From positions 124,001 through 188,000 of the forward strand of contig SVGB01000003.1 of NCBI GenBank assembly GCA_015056565.1: 64,000 nt of DNA, in the 5' to 3' direction. A program made the translations under genes and the position numbers. Positions 56,495 through 64,000 of this stretch are shown here, one piece after another (the stretch's first letter is position 1; every line of letters begins with the position of its first letter). Below the pieces are notes generated by a model. That model was given only the letters and a program-made list of their open reading frames with translations. It had not been told where the DNA came from and ran no database searches. Source of the DNA: Butyrivibrio sp. (lineage in GTDB: Bacteria > Bacillota > Clostridia > Lachnospirales > Lachnospiraceae).

Positions 56495-57367
56495 TCACTC
56501 TTTTACAGCTCCCAGAGTAACTCCACTGATGAAGTATTTCTGAAGGAACGGATAAATGCACAGGATCGGAATGGTTGAAAACATTACGATGGCTGCCTTA
56601 AGTGACTCTGAAAGTCCGGGAGCTGAGAACCCCTCCTGTGTTGCTACTTCAACTGAGTTGATGTTGTTGATGATGTTGTACAAAAGAAGTTGCAAAGGAT
56701 AGTACTTTTCTTCTCTCATGTACATCAGGGCATCTGAGTAGCCGTTCCATCTTCCTACTGCATAGAAAAGAGCCAGTGTAGCCATAACAGGCTTGGAAAG
56801 AGGAACATATATCTTGTACAGGATCTCAAAAAAAGTTGCTCCGTCGATCTCAGCAGACTCACGAAGAGAATCCGGAATTCCGTAAAAGAAACTTCTCATG
56901 ATGATCATGTTGTAAACACTAAGTACGCCAGGCAGGATCAGAACCAGAGGATTACTTAAAAGGTTCAGCTTCTGCATCAGCAGGTAGTTAGGAATTGTAC
57001 CTGCGTTGAAGAACATCGTGATAGTAATAAAGATGTTGATGGCCTTTCTTCCCCTGAGCTTTTCAAATATCAGAGGGAAAGCACAAAGTGTTGTCATTGA
57101 AAGGGACAGCAGGGTACAGATGATTGTAAGTGTCACTGTCCACAAAAATGCTCTTAAGTATTTTGGGTCCTTTAATACTGTTGAATATGCGTTGAAGTTA
57201 AGGCCCTTTGGCAAAAGATAAACTTCATTCCTTACAAGGAAATCCGTACCACTAAGGGATTTTGCAAGCAGGTTCAGCATTGGGATTATGCATATTGCGC
57301 TGACAATCAGGCAAAGTACTACGAAAAACATATCCCAGGCTTTTTCGCCGGTTGATTTAATCTTCAT
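56495..57367 (-). CDS. Carbohydrate ABC transporter permease, LplC/YtcP type
   Basis: A 290-residue membrane protein with six segments and the EAA loop ESAEIDGATFFEILYKIYVPLSKP that contacts the ATPase. The ending VTLGAVKE is usual for the YtcP/LplC group of the CUT1 family. It starts 15 bases after the LplB-like permease gene, so the two form the transmembrane pair. In Paenibacillus and Geobacillus the equivalent pair (lplB-ytcP, or aguF-aguG) imports aldouronates from glucuronoxylan. Substrate is inferred from the neighbours. Confidence 0.92.
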   Translation of the reverse strand: MKIKSTGEKAWDMFFVVLCLIVSAICIIPMLNLLAKSLSGTDFLVRNEVYLLPKGLNFNAYSTVLKDPKYLRAFLWTVTLTIICTLLSLSMTTLCAFPLIFEKLRGRKAINIFITITMFFNAGTIPNYLLMQKLNLLSNPLVLILPGVLSVYNMIIMRSFFYGIPDSLRESAEIDGATFFEILYKIYVPLSKPVMATLALFYAVGRWNGYSDALMYMREEKYYPLQLLLYNIINNINSVEVATQEGFSAPGLSESLKAAIVMFSTIPILCIYPFLQKYFISGVTLGAVKE

Positions 57368-57382
57368 CTCTCTATCCTCCCT

Positions 57383-58324
57383 TTACCAGATTCCTCTCTC
57401 GCCAAGCCTGCGAGAGATCCAGTTAGCCATCAGCAGGAAGACTACTCCTACTACGGACTGGAATAGTCCAACGGCAGTTGTAAGGGAGAACTGAAGTCCC
57501 TTAATACCTACTCTGTATACAAAGGTTGCGATAACGTCTGCCACACGCATGACCAGGTTGTTCTGGAAAGCGAAAGGTCTGTCAAATCCGCCGCCAAGGA
57601 TATTACCAAGGCTCATGATAAGAAGTACTACAATTGTTGGCTTGATACCAGGAAGAGTGATGTGCCAGATCTTCCTGAACCTTCCAGCTCCGTCAACGGA
57701 AGCTGCCTCATAGAGCTCTGGGTTGATACCTGCAATAGCTGCCAGGTAAACAATTGAACCCCATCCAAAGTTCTGCCAGATACCAAATCCAATGTAACTT
57801 CCAACCCAGTGGGCTTCGTCATTGAGGAATGGAATTGCTTCTCCTCCAAGGTTCTGGATAACCATATTTACAAGACCTGCGTTTGGTGCAAGGAGCTGCA
57901 GTGCCAAGCTGTAGATGATGACCCATGAAAGGAAGTGTGGCATGTAAGCTATTGTCTGAACCACTTTCTTGTAACGGGTAAAGCACAGCTCATTTAAGAT
58001 AAGAGCAAAAATAATAGGTGCCGGGAATCCAAAAATAAGATCCAGCAAATTAAGTGTAAGAGTGTTCTTTAAGGCATATCTGAAATCATTGTTCTGGAAT
58101 GCCTTTATGAAATACTCAAAGCCATGATTTTTAGCAAGAGGCTGTGACCATATGCTGCCCATCAGGCTGTACTTTTTAAATGCGATCTGTACATACACCA
58201 TTGGTATATACTTGAAAATCAACAGATACAGAAGAGGCAGGGCAAGCATCGCATACAGCTGCCAGTACTTCTTCATATAGACGCCAAATTTCTGATTTGA
58301 CTGCGCCTTTACTGGTTTACTCAT
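57383..58324 (-). CDS. lplB: Carbohydrate ABC transporter permease, LplB type
   Basis: A 313-residue permease with six membrane segments and the EAA loop YEAASVDGAGRFRKIWHITLPGI (residues around 205-227). I use ATG 58324 (MSKPVKAQ), preceded by AGGAGGAAG; the frame is open to 58357 within the upstream gene. The start overlaps the last eight bases of the GH115 gene (ATGAGTAA), so importer and alpha-glucuronidase are translated together. This coupling makes uptake of glucuronic-acid-substituted xylo-oligosaccharides very likely. Confidence 0.92.
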   Translation of the reverse strand: MSKPVKAQSNQKFGVYMKKYWQLYAMLALPLLYLLIFKYIPMVYVQIAFKKYSLMGSIWSQPLAKNHGFEYFIKAFQNNDFRYALKNTLTLNLLDLIFGFPAPIIFALILNELCFTRYKKVVQTIAYMPHFLSWVIIYSLALQLLAPNAGLVNMVIQNLGGEAIPFLNDEAHWVGSYIGFGIWQNFGWGSIVYLAAIAGINPELYEAASVDGAGRFRKIWHITLPGIKPTIVVLLIMSLGNILGGGFDRPFAFQNNLVMRVADVIATFVYRVGIKGLQFSLTTAVGLFQSVVGVVFLLMANWISRRLGERGIW

Positions 58325-61226
58325 TTTCTTCCTCCTGGTTTTCGCTGGAAGATACATCTTCCAGTCTTATATAGCTCTCCCTGGGCCCTAGGTAGGACTC
58401 CGGAAGTCTTGTTCCTGATCTTACAAGCAGTATCCTCTCAAGTACTATTCCGGGGCTTGCACCGTAAAACTTAACTTCGTTTTCACCCTTTTTGCACTTA
58501 ACCGTGGCCAAAGCCCTCTTGACACTCTCAAGCGCTTCCTGCCGCCATTGCCTGCTCGGAAAAAACGGAGCGTCCGGCTCTTTTACAGTGTTGAGGGTCT
58601 GCATCTTGCCGCCGTTTATTGAAAAGCTTATGTACTGCCCCTCCTTAAAAGTAACCGGGGTAGTTGGTGCAAGATCAAAAGTCAGGTCATATTCGCCCTC
58701 GTCGGCAATGAACCTGTATGAAACAAAAGGTCTTTTCTTATCACCGGTAAAATCATGTGTTACCGGGAAAGCCTTGATGGCACTTCCTGTTCTGCCGTAG
58801 GGCCTTAGCACTTCAAAGCGGCCCTTTGATGTGTCCTGCCTGTCAGCAAAATGCTCTGCCTCCATGCAGATATATCCATCACTTTCAACAAACACCCCTT
58901 CGAGAGCTTCCTCAGGTGCTGCAAGTACTGTCACATGAGCTGTTCCAAAGCCAATGCACTCAACCTCGAAGGTTCCGCTTATCCTGTCTGTCAAAAGAGC
59001 TTTATCCACCGAAAGGGTTATCCTCTCCCTTACACTGACCTCTCCTTCAGTCCTGGAGAATAAAAGCCAGCTGCAATCCGTGTGGATCTTGTACTTAAAT
59101 GGCTTGTCACTTCCGCTGATAAGATCAAACTCTATACTGTCCACATCAGGCCTTAGCATATTGCTCCAGGTCTGGGGCCTGTCGTTCCACTCAAGGCCTG
59201 TCATGTAGTTCTCATCATCAGCTCTCGCCACCAGCATCCTAGGGGAATTGGCCCCGTAGATCAGATGCTTTATGGGATACTTGTTATCCTCTTCATTCCA
59301 GTTGACAAATCCTATGTGCTCTGACCTGCCAAAACCCTTGTAATAGCCGTCATCCACTGTTTCGTATTCATCGATAAGCTCGTAGTCACGCTTTACGCAT
59401 ACATCAAGTTCATCTGCGATGATGTTGGCTTCGATGCGGTTCTGATGGGCAAAGAGCTTATTTCTCCCTGCCAGTATCCACATCTTCATAAGATTTGCAG
59501 TTCCGCATGCCGGATAATATAGAAGAGATACAAATGCGGACATATCCTCTTCATCCACTCTCTTTTTAAGACTGTCTGCTTCCTTTAAGATCTCAGCGCT
59601 TACATTAAGTACCATATCCGCCTCTCCAAAATGGAGCGGGTGGTACACACAGGCATTCATGATCTCGTGACGTCTCTTTTCCAAAAGAGCTGTGTAATCC
59701 CAAATGATCTTTTTTATCTTATTTCTGCCAGAGAGAGGAAGCATTCCGCCAAACTGCCTCTCTGCCCAGTCATTTACATATTCCTGCGTGATAGCTGCAT
59801 CATTGCCGCCCCACTTATCTATGTCGTAAGCAAGATCCAGGAAGTAGGACAGCCCCAGTTCCTGAGTGCCTACATCTCCCACATTGACAACCCATATCTG
59901 CCTTACTCCAAATTCATAAGCTGCAGTCATCTGCTCCCACACCCTTGGAAGGTATGTGGATCCAATCCATTTATATGAGTAAGGACCACCGTGCATATCC
60001 ATGTGATAGTACATGCCAAAGCCGCCCTTGTGGTCAGCTATCTCTTTTGACGGAAGCGTCCTTGTGTACCCCACGTTGTTGTCTGAGAGCATCAGTGTTA
60101 CGCCCTCAAGCTCCGGATCTCCCATAAGGCCTTTAGTCTTGCCGTCTCCGTAAAAGAACTCTTCAACTTCGGAGAAAAGAACTATCTGCCTTGGAACCTT
60201 ATCAAGGTCCTGATCTATGGTCTCTCTTATAAGGTCGTTCTGTGTTTTTAACACATCCCGTAAAAGATCTATGTTGTCCTTAAGGCTTGCGTCTTCTGAA
60301 AGGATCTTGGAATCCCTCTCGCCGCGCATTCCCAGGGTTATGACGTTTTCAAAGGCTTTGTTTCGAAGTAGTCCGTCTCGCCAGAAACGAGTGATCCCTT
60401 CTCTGTTGTTTATAAAACTCCAGTCATCGCCGTAGATGGAGTTCTCTCCACGAAGGAGCCTGTACTCCTCGCCGCTCCTCATGCAGGGTTCGTGGTGGGA
60501 TGTACTCATCACAACGCCGTACTCATCTGCAAGTCTTGCGCTTTCGAGTCCCGGCCCGTCCATGCTGAAGTTGGAATTCCACATGGCTGGCCAAAGGTAA
60601 TTGCCCTTTAATCTGAGCAGCAGCTCAAAGATCCGTTCATAGCACCCAGCGTTTATTCCGCCAAAGTGCTCTGTGGCCCAGTTGCCAAATGCAGGCCACT
60701 CATCATTTATGAAAAATCCCCTGTATTTTACCGAGGGCTCTTTTGTAACTGTATTCACCTCGTCTGTAAGGGATACATTCTTTCTCTTTTTAGGTCTTAC
60801 ATGATTCCAGTTAACAAGCGGTGAAACTCCAAGGAGTTCTGAAAGGTGGAAGAGTCCGTAGATGGTACCACGTTTGTCACTTCCTGAGATGACCAGCGCA
60901 TGATCAACGCCTTCCATAGGATCATCTATAACCTGAAAGCTGTAGACTTCCCATTTACCCCTTACCTTCTCTAAATCAATCAGTCCCCTTGTTTCAAGGT
61001 CCTTAAGGTAGTCGCTTTTATCAACAGTTCCAAGGATTATCAGATTTCTGCATTTGCAGCCTTTTGTGTACTCGCCTGCATGAAATCCAGTCACCAGGTA
61101 AATGTCCTGCCTTACCAGTGCTGCCACCTTATTGACTCCGGGAAAAGATTTAGATTCGTAAGTGAACATTAGCCTGTTATCAAAACTTAACTTAGACACA
61201 TTTACCCCCACAAGGTCATGTTTCAC
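58317..61226 (-). CDS. GH115 alpha-glucuronidase (intracellular)
   Basis: A 969-residue glycoside hydrolase of family 115: KYRGFFINDEWPAFGNWA, GNYLWPAMWNSNF, STSHHEPC, TLGMRGERD and LMLSDNNVGYTRTLP are family segments. A C-terminal beta domain lies after about residue 800. GH115 removes glucuronic acid from internal as well as terminal xylose residues. There is no signal peptide, unlike many secreted members. The frame starts at a GTG (61226); a second GTG at 61199 is preceded by TGGGGG and may be the real start. First gene of GH115-lplB-lplC-lplA. Confidence 0.93.
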   Translation of the reverse strand: MKHDLVGVNVSKLSFDNRLMFTYESKSFPGVNKVAALVRQDIYLVTGFHAGEYTKGCKCRNLIILGTVDKSDYLKDLETRGLIDLEKVRGKWEVYSFQVIDDPMEGVDHALVISGSDKRGTIYGLFHLSELLGVSPLVNWNHVRPKKRKNVSLTDEVNTVTKEPSVKYRGFFINDEWPAFGNWATEHFGGINAGCYERIFELLLRLKGNYLWPAMWNSNFSMDGPGLESARLADEYGVVMSTSHHEPCMRSGEEYRLLRGENSIYGDDWSFINNREGITRFWRDGLLRNKAFENVITLGMRGERDSKILSEDASLKDNIDLLRDVLKTQNDLIRETIDQDLDKVPRQIVLFSEVEEFFYGDGKTKGLMGDPELEGVTLMLSDNNVGYTRTLPSKEIADHKGGFGMYYHMDMHGGPYSYKWIGSTYLPRVWEQMTAAYEFGVRQIWVVNVGDVGTQELGLSYFLDLAYDIDKWGGNDAAITQEYVNDWAERQFGGMLPLSGRNKIKKIIWDYTALLEKRRHEIMNACVYHPLHFGEADMVLNVSAEILKEADSLKKRVDEEDMSAFVSLLYYPACGTANLMKMWILAGRNKLFAHQNRIEANIIADELDVCVKRDYELIDEYETVDDGYYKGFGRSEHIGFVNWNEEDNKYPIKHLIYGANSPRMLVARADDENYMTGLEWNDRPQTWSNMLRPDVDSIEFDLISGSDKPFKYKIHTDCSWLLFSRTEGEVSVRERITLSVDKALLTDRISGTFEVECIGFGTAHVTVLAAPEEALEGVFVESDGYICMEAEHFADRQDTSKGRFEVLRPYGRTGSAIKAFPVTHDFTGDKKRPFVSYRFIADEGEYDLTFDLAPTTPVTFKEGQYISFSINGGKMQTLNTVKEPDAPFFPSRQWRQEALESVKRALATVKCKKGENEVKFYGASPGIVLERILLVRSGTRLPESYLGPRESYIRLEDVSSSENQEEENE

Positions 61227-61301
61227 TTTTCTGCTTGTTGATGTTTCCCCATTTCGATGATATAAATAATCATAAGATATGGGATTTTATAATAAATACA
61301 C

Positions 61302-61327
61302 AAAATGCAATATATTTTTTGCATTTT
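61302..61327. promoter_or_regulatory. Palindromic operator candidate between GH115 and araC
   Basis: Perfect inverted repeat AAAATGCAA-N8-TTGCATTTT in the 144-base divergent region. Both strands around it are AT-rich with several -10-like TATAAA boxes, so it could serve both genes. A smaller repeat, ATGAT-N7-ATCAT, lies at 61256-61272. The AraC protein encoded next to it is the obvious candidate ligand, but this is inference. Confidence 0.5.
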
Positions 61328-61370
61328 CCGATATAAACTGCACAAGTGAATTTCGAGGGGATCTTTAACA

Positions 61371-62231
61371 ATGAAAAAGAGTCTTAACTGTCCGTACAGC
61401 ATGATCGATCACGAGATCATCTGTGAGCACAAGATGGCCAGAGTAACGCCAGAAGACATAAATACTGTCCACAACCACGACGGATATGAAGTAGTTCTTT
61501 TCCTGAAGGGTGATGTAAATATCATGATAGAGCCTGAGCTCTTTAAGATGAAAAGAGGGGATATGTTCTTTATAAGTCCCCTTGTTTTCCACGGAATAGA
61601 CCTTGAGGATATTGCAGGCTATGAGCGCATTGTCATCAATGTTCAGTACGAATATCTCAAAAACCTTGGGGATGCAGACACTGATTTTTCTACCCTCTTC
61701 AGGACTGCTGACTCTGCCAACATGAACCACCTTCGTATCCCGGAGGAGTCCATCTCCAAGTTTATCTCCATCGCTGGCAAGCTTGAAGAATCCCTGCACA
61801 GCGACAGCTTCGGACACAGCATACTTAGCAAGGCATATCTGGCAGAGTTCCTGCTTATGACCTGCAAGTACTCCGAGAACGTTCCACCGCAGAAAAAGAG
61901 AAGCTCCATGCCTGAAGTTGTATCAAGGATCCTGGATTACATCGACACACATCTGTCTGAGGATATCACCATAAACGCCATGTCCGCTGAGCTTCACTAC
62001 AGCAGCGACCACTTAAGCCGCGCCTTTAGTGATGCCACAGGCGACTCTTTAAAACATTACATTAATGCAAAAAAAATTGCTCTGGCGCAAAAATTATTGC
62101 TCCAGAACAATTCTCCTTATGATGTATGTTTCATGGTTGGATATAACAATTACTCCAGCTTCTCAAGACGATTTTCCAAGCAGATTGGAATGTCGCCCAA
62201 ACAGTATCAGCTGTCCTACAGGGCCGGATAA
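61371..62231 (+). CDS. AraC-family transcriptional regulator of the xylan locus
   Basis: A 286-residue regulator. The N-terminal cupin-like sensing domain has NHDGYEVVLFLKGDVNI and FKMKRGDMFFISPLVFHGI. The C-terminal 100 residues hold two helix-turn-helix motifs (ITINAMSAELHYSSDHLSRAF and YDVCFMVGYNNYSSFSRRFS, then MSPKQYQ). Ribosome binding site GAGGGGAT lies before ATG 61371. It diverges from GH115 and converges with GH67, so it probably activates the locus in response to an aldouronate or xylose-derived signal; the inducer is unknown. Confidence 0.92.
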   Translation: MKKSLNCPYSMIDHEIICEHKMARVTPEDINTVHNHDGYEVVLFLKGDVNIMIEPELFKMKRGDMFFISPLVFHGIDLEDIAGYERIVINVQYEYLKNLGDADTDFSTLFRTADSANMNHLRIPEESISKFISIAGKLEESLHSDSFGHSILSKAYLAEFLLMTCKYSENVPPQKKRSSMPEVVSRILDYIDTHLSEDITINAMSAELHYSSDHLSRAFSDATGDSLKHYINAKKIALAQKLLLQNNSPYDVCFMVGYNNYSSFSRRFSKQIGMSPKQYQLSYRAG

Positions 62232-62350
62232 GACACTGGGACGGTTCTACTGACAAGACACGGGGACGGTTCTACTGTCTTGTTTTATCTTGATAAAATA
62301 AGACAGTAGAACCGTCCCCGTGTCTTGTCAGTAGAACCGCCCCCGTGTCT
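62231..62350. repeat. 120-bp near-perfect palindrome (REP/MITE-like) between araC and GH67
   Basis: Arms 62231-62289 and 62292-62350 pair over 59 bases with only about three mismatches and a two-base loop. Each arm is itself two tandem copies of a unit of about 30 bases built on GGGACGGTTCTACTG followed by ACAAGACAC or TCTTG. The element begins at the araC stop codon and ends 28 bases before the GH67 stop. A partial further unit (GTCAGAACCGTC) continues to 62363. The structure resembles REP-type repeats mobilised by Y1 transposases, which are not seen here; it will also stop transcription from both sides. Confidence 0.85.
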
Positions 62351-62378
62351 TGTCAGAACCGTCTTCCAGCTAACTCAT

Positions 62379-64000
62379 TCAATATATAGTCCTGTTTTTC
62401 TCGTCCGCAATTCCGCTCTTTCTATAGAAGTAGGAGTTAACCTGATCTCTCCATTCCTTAGCGTTATCAAGCTGAAGTTCAAAGCGCTTGGTTACTCTGT
62501 CAAAAACCTCAGCCGGGATCACATTTTTAAGCTTATCCCAGTCTGCAGAAAGGTCTTCTGCCTCTTTTTCGCCCTCAAAGTGGCTGTCGTAAATATGCTG
62601 GATAAGTGTCTTTCCAGTCTTTAGCATGTATGTATATGGAAGGTGATGGAAGAACAAAATGAGTTCTTCCGGGCAGGTAGCAGGATCGTTGTACATCTTC
62701 GCATTTTCTTCATAGTACTGCTGAGCGTAGCCTGTACCCTTGTCTGTCCTGTCAACACCAATTCCAAGGTGATCAGCTCTGTGGTAAGTTCCCCATCTTG
62801 AGTACTCATATCCGTCAACACTTGGTCCGTAGTGACCCATAGGTGTTACCATCCAGCCAATGCCAAGTGGGCTGGTGTATTTCTCATAGGTTTCCCTTGA
62901 TCCAAGGAGCATCTTGCAGAGGATGTCTGTCTCTTTTTCCGGAAGGTTAAAGGTCAGAGCTATCCACTCTCTTGCTATCTCTTCAGATGTGAGCTCTGTG
63001 TCAAAAGAAAGTCTTCCAAAGCCGTAGGTGTTGGCTGCTGCCAGATCATTCCCTGTCCAGTTTTCATCATCTCCAGTATTTATAACTGCTGCCATTCCGC
63101 CAAGAGTGTTGCCCATGGTCCTTCCACTTACAACGTCAGCCACAGTATCTTTTCCCCTGCTGCAGTGGGTGTGGAAATCAAGGACTTCCTTGTACATTGG
63201 TATAAGGTAGCAAAGGTCTATCTGATGACCTGTATATTCCTGAGCGATCTGTACCTCCAGCATCTGGTTTGTGTGCTGAAGACCTCCAAGAAGAGGAGAA
63301 ACGGGTTCGCGGATCTGGAAATCCATTGGGCCATTCTTGATCTGAAGGACAACGTTGTCATGATATGCTCCGTCCAGATCCTTGAAGTAATCGTATCCAG
63401 CTCTTGCTCTGTCTGTCTTCGTATCGCGCCAGTCCTGAGTGCAGTTATATACAAAGCATCTCCAGATGATAATTCCGCCGTAGGGCTTTATTACATCTGC
63501 CAGCATATTTGCGCCATCTGCCTGAGTTCTTCCGTAGGTAAAAGGTCCTGGTCTTCCCTCAGAGTCAGCCTTCACAAGGAAGCCACCAAAGCCAGGAAGG
63601 TTTTCATACACTTCCTTCATCTTGTCCTTCCACCAGCTGATGACCTTTTCATCTAAAGGATCGCAGGTATCGAGGCCACCAAGTTCAATGGGTGAAGCAA
63701 AGTTAAGGGACATGTAAAGCTTTATTCCATAGCCAGTAAATACGTCAGAAAGCTCTTTTACTTTGTCAAAATATCTGTCAGTAATAAGGTAGGATGCTGC
63801 TCCCTTTACATTGACATTGTTGATGACAACTGCGTTTATACCAATGCATGCCATAAAACGGGCATAATCTGTGGTTCTGCCGTTTATGATTATCTCTTCA
63901 TCTTTGAAAAAGAATGATTCGCCCGAGTAACCTCTTTCTATGCTGCCATCCATGTTGTCCCAGTGGTTCATCATTCTAAGAGGATTTGACGGAACCTTTG
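62379..64000 (-). CDS. GH67 alpha-glucuronidase, C-terminal part (5' end beyond right edge)
   Basis: The open frame runs from a stop at 62379 to the window edge, giving about 540 residues; codons upstream of the first ATG (63974) still encode the family sequence VPSNPLRMMNHWDNMDG, so the start is outside. GH67 enzymes are about 680-700 residues. Visible are GSIERGYSGESFFF, the catalytic-acid segment VKADSEGRPGPFTYGR and YHDNVVLQIKNGPMDFQ. GH67 removes 4-O-methylglucuronic acid from the non-reducing end of aldouronates. It complements GH115. No signal peptide can be judged because the start is missing. Confidence 0.95.
   Translation of the reverse strand, partial: KVPSNPLRMMNHWDNMDGSIERGYSGESFFFKDEEIIINGRTTDYARFMACIGINAVVINNVNVKGAASYLITDRYFDKVKELSDVFTGYGIKLYMSLNFASPIELGGLDTCDPLDEKVISWWKDKMKEVYENLPGFGGFLVKADSEGRPGPFTYGRTQADGANMLADVIKPYGGIIIWRCFVYNCTQDWRDTKTDRARAGYDYFKDLDGAYHDNVVLQIKNGPMDFQIREPVSPLLGGLQHTNQMLEVQIAQEYTGHQIDLCYLIPMYKEVLDFHTHCSRGKDTVADVVSGRTMGNTLGGMAAVINTGDDENWTGNDLAAANTYGFGRLSFDTELTSEEIAREWIALTFNLPEKETDILCKMLLGSRETYEKYTSPLGIGWMVTPMGHYGPSVDGYEYSRWGTYHRADHLGIGVDRTDKGTGYAQQYYEENAKMYNDPATCPEELILFFHHLPYTYMLKTGKTLIQHIYDSHFEGEKEAEDLSADWDKLKNVIPAEVFDRVTKRFELQLDNAKEWRDQVNSYFYRKSGIADEKNRTIY

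Noticed and set aside
62231-62350. Short CRISPR-like array
   Set aside because: Repeats are palindromic copies with no unique spacers and no cas genes.

Overview
The window looks like a chromosomal segment of a low-to-medium GC Firmicute of the family Lachnospiraceae, most likely a rumen Butyrivibrio or Pseudobutyrivibrio type. This is inferred from gene content and order: a type III glutamine synthetase, SpoVG, a paired GlgC/GlgD, a DUF6465 lysine/alanine-rich protein, an UDPGP-family nucleotidyltransferase and an intracellular glucuronoxylan pathway. The gene order also resembles Bacillus subtilis at two places: ireB-ruvX-yrzB-mltG-trmR-trhP and spoVG-pth-mfd-prs. No rRNA, tRNA, CRISPR array, phage or transposase gene was seen.

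Positions 1-13 kb are mainly a minus-strand housekeeping block: a glutamine synthetase cut by the left edge, then a tRNA/RNA maintenance run (U32 tRNA hydroxylase, TrmR methyltransferase, a catalytically truncated MltG-like protein, RNase J, DUF1292, RuvX, IreB, MtaB). A plus-strand HPr-like protein without the phospho-histidine follows. Then comes the sulfur/translation operon prmA-rsmE-iscS-thiI. Positions 12-17 kb hold the heat-shock operon hrcA-grpE-dnaK-dnaJ under a perfect CIRCE operator with a readable promoter. Positions 17-27 kb carry a histone-H1-like DUF6465 gene, a PAP2-aminotransferase-mfd-pth operon and a glgC-glgD-spoVG operon.

At 27-32 kb the strand switches: murC, then a primosome module (a DnaD-like loader with two C-terminal domains and a DnaI/DnaC-like ATPase) followed by prs. 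A cluster of DnaA-box-like 9-mers, three of them head to tail, precedes the dnaD-like gene. A large self-complementary element lies between the dnaD-like and dnaC-like genes, and another follows prs. Positions 32-42 kb are minus strand: an operon with a solo FakA-like domain, a membrane diguanylate cyclase, a small membrane protein, a LUD protein and a HAD phosphatase; then HtrA, a small hypothetical gene, galE, a UDP-sugar pyrophosphorylase and a GH25 lysozyme with cell-wall-binding repeats.

Positions 42-49 kb contain a two-domain PPK2 enzyme, a translationally coupled MATE pair (the first fused to a GHKL/RsbW-like domain), a 2-hydroxyacid dehydrogenase and a DUF1848 protein. Positions 49-64 kb form a glucuronoxylan utilisation locus: an L-fucose/L-arabinose-isomerase-family enzyme, xylulokinase, a GH3 beta-xylosidase, an LplABC-type ABC importer for oligosaccharides, GH115 and GH67 alpha-glucuronidases, and an AraC regulator. 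None of the glycosidases visible in full has a signal peptide. The inferred scheme is import of aldouronates, removal of (methyl)glucuronic acid inside the cell, cleavage to xylose, then isomerisation and phosphorylation to xylulose-5-phosphate. A 120-bp near-perfect palindrome sits between araC and the GH67 gene.
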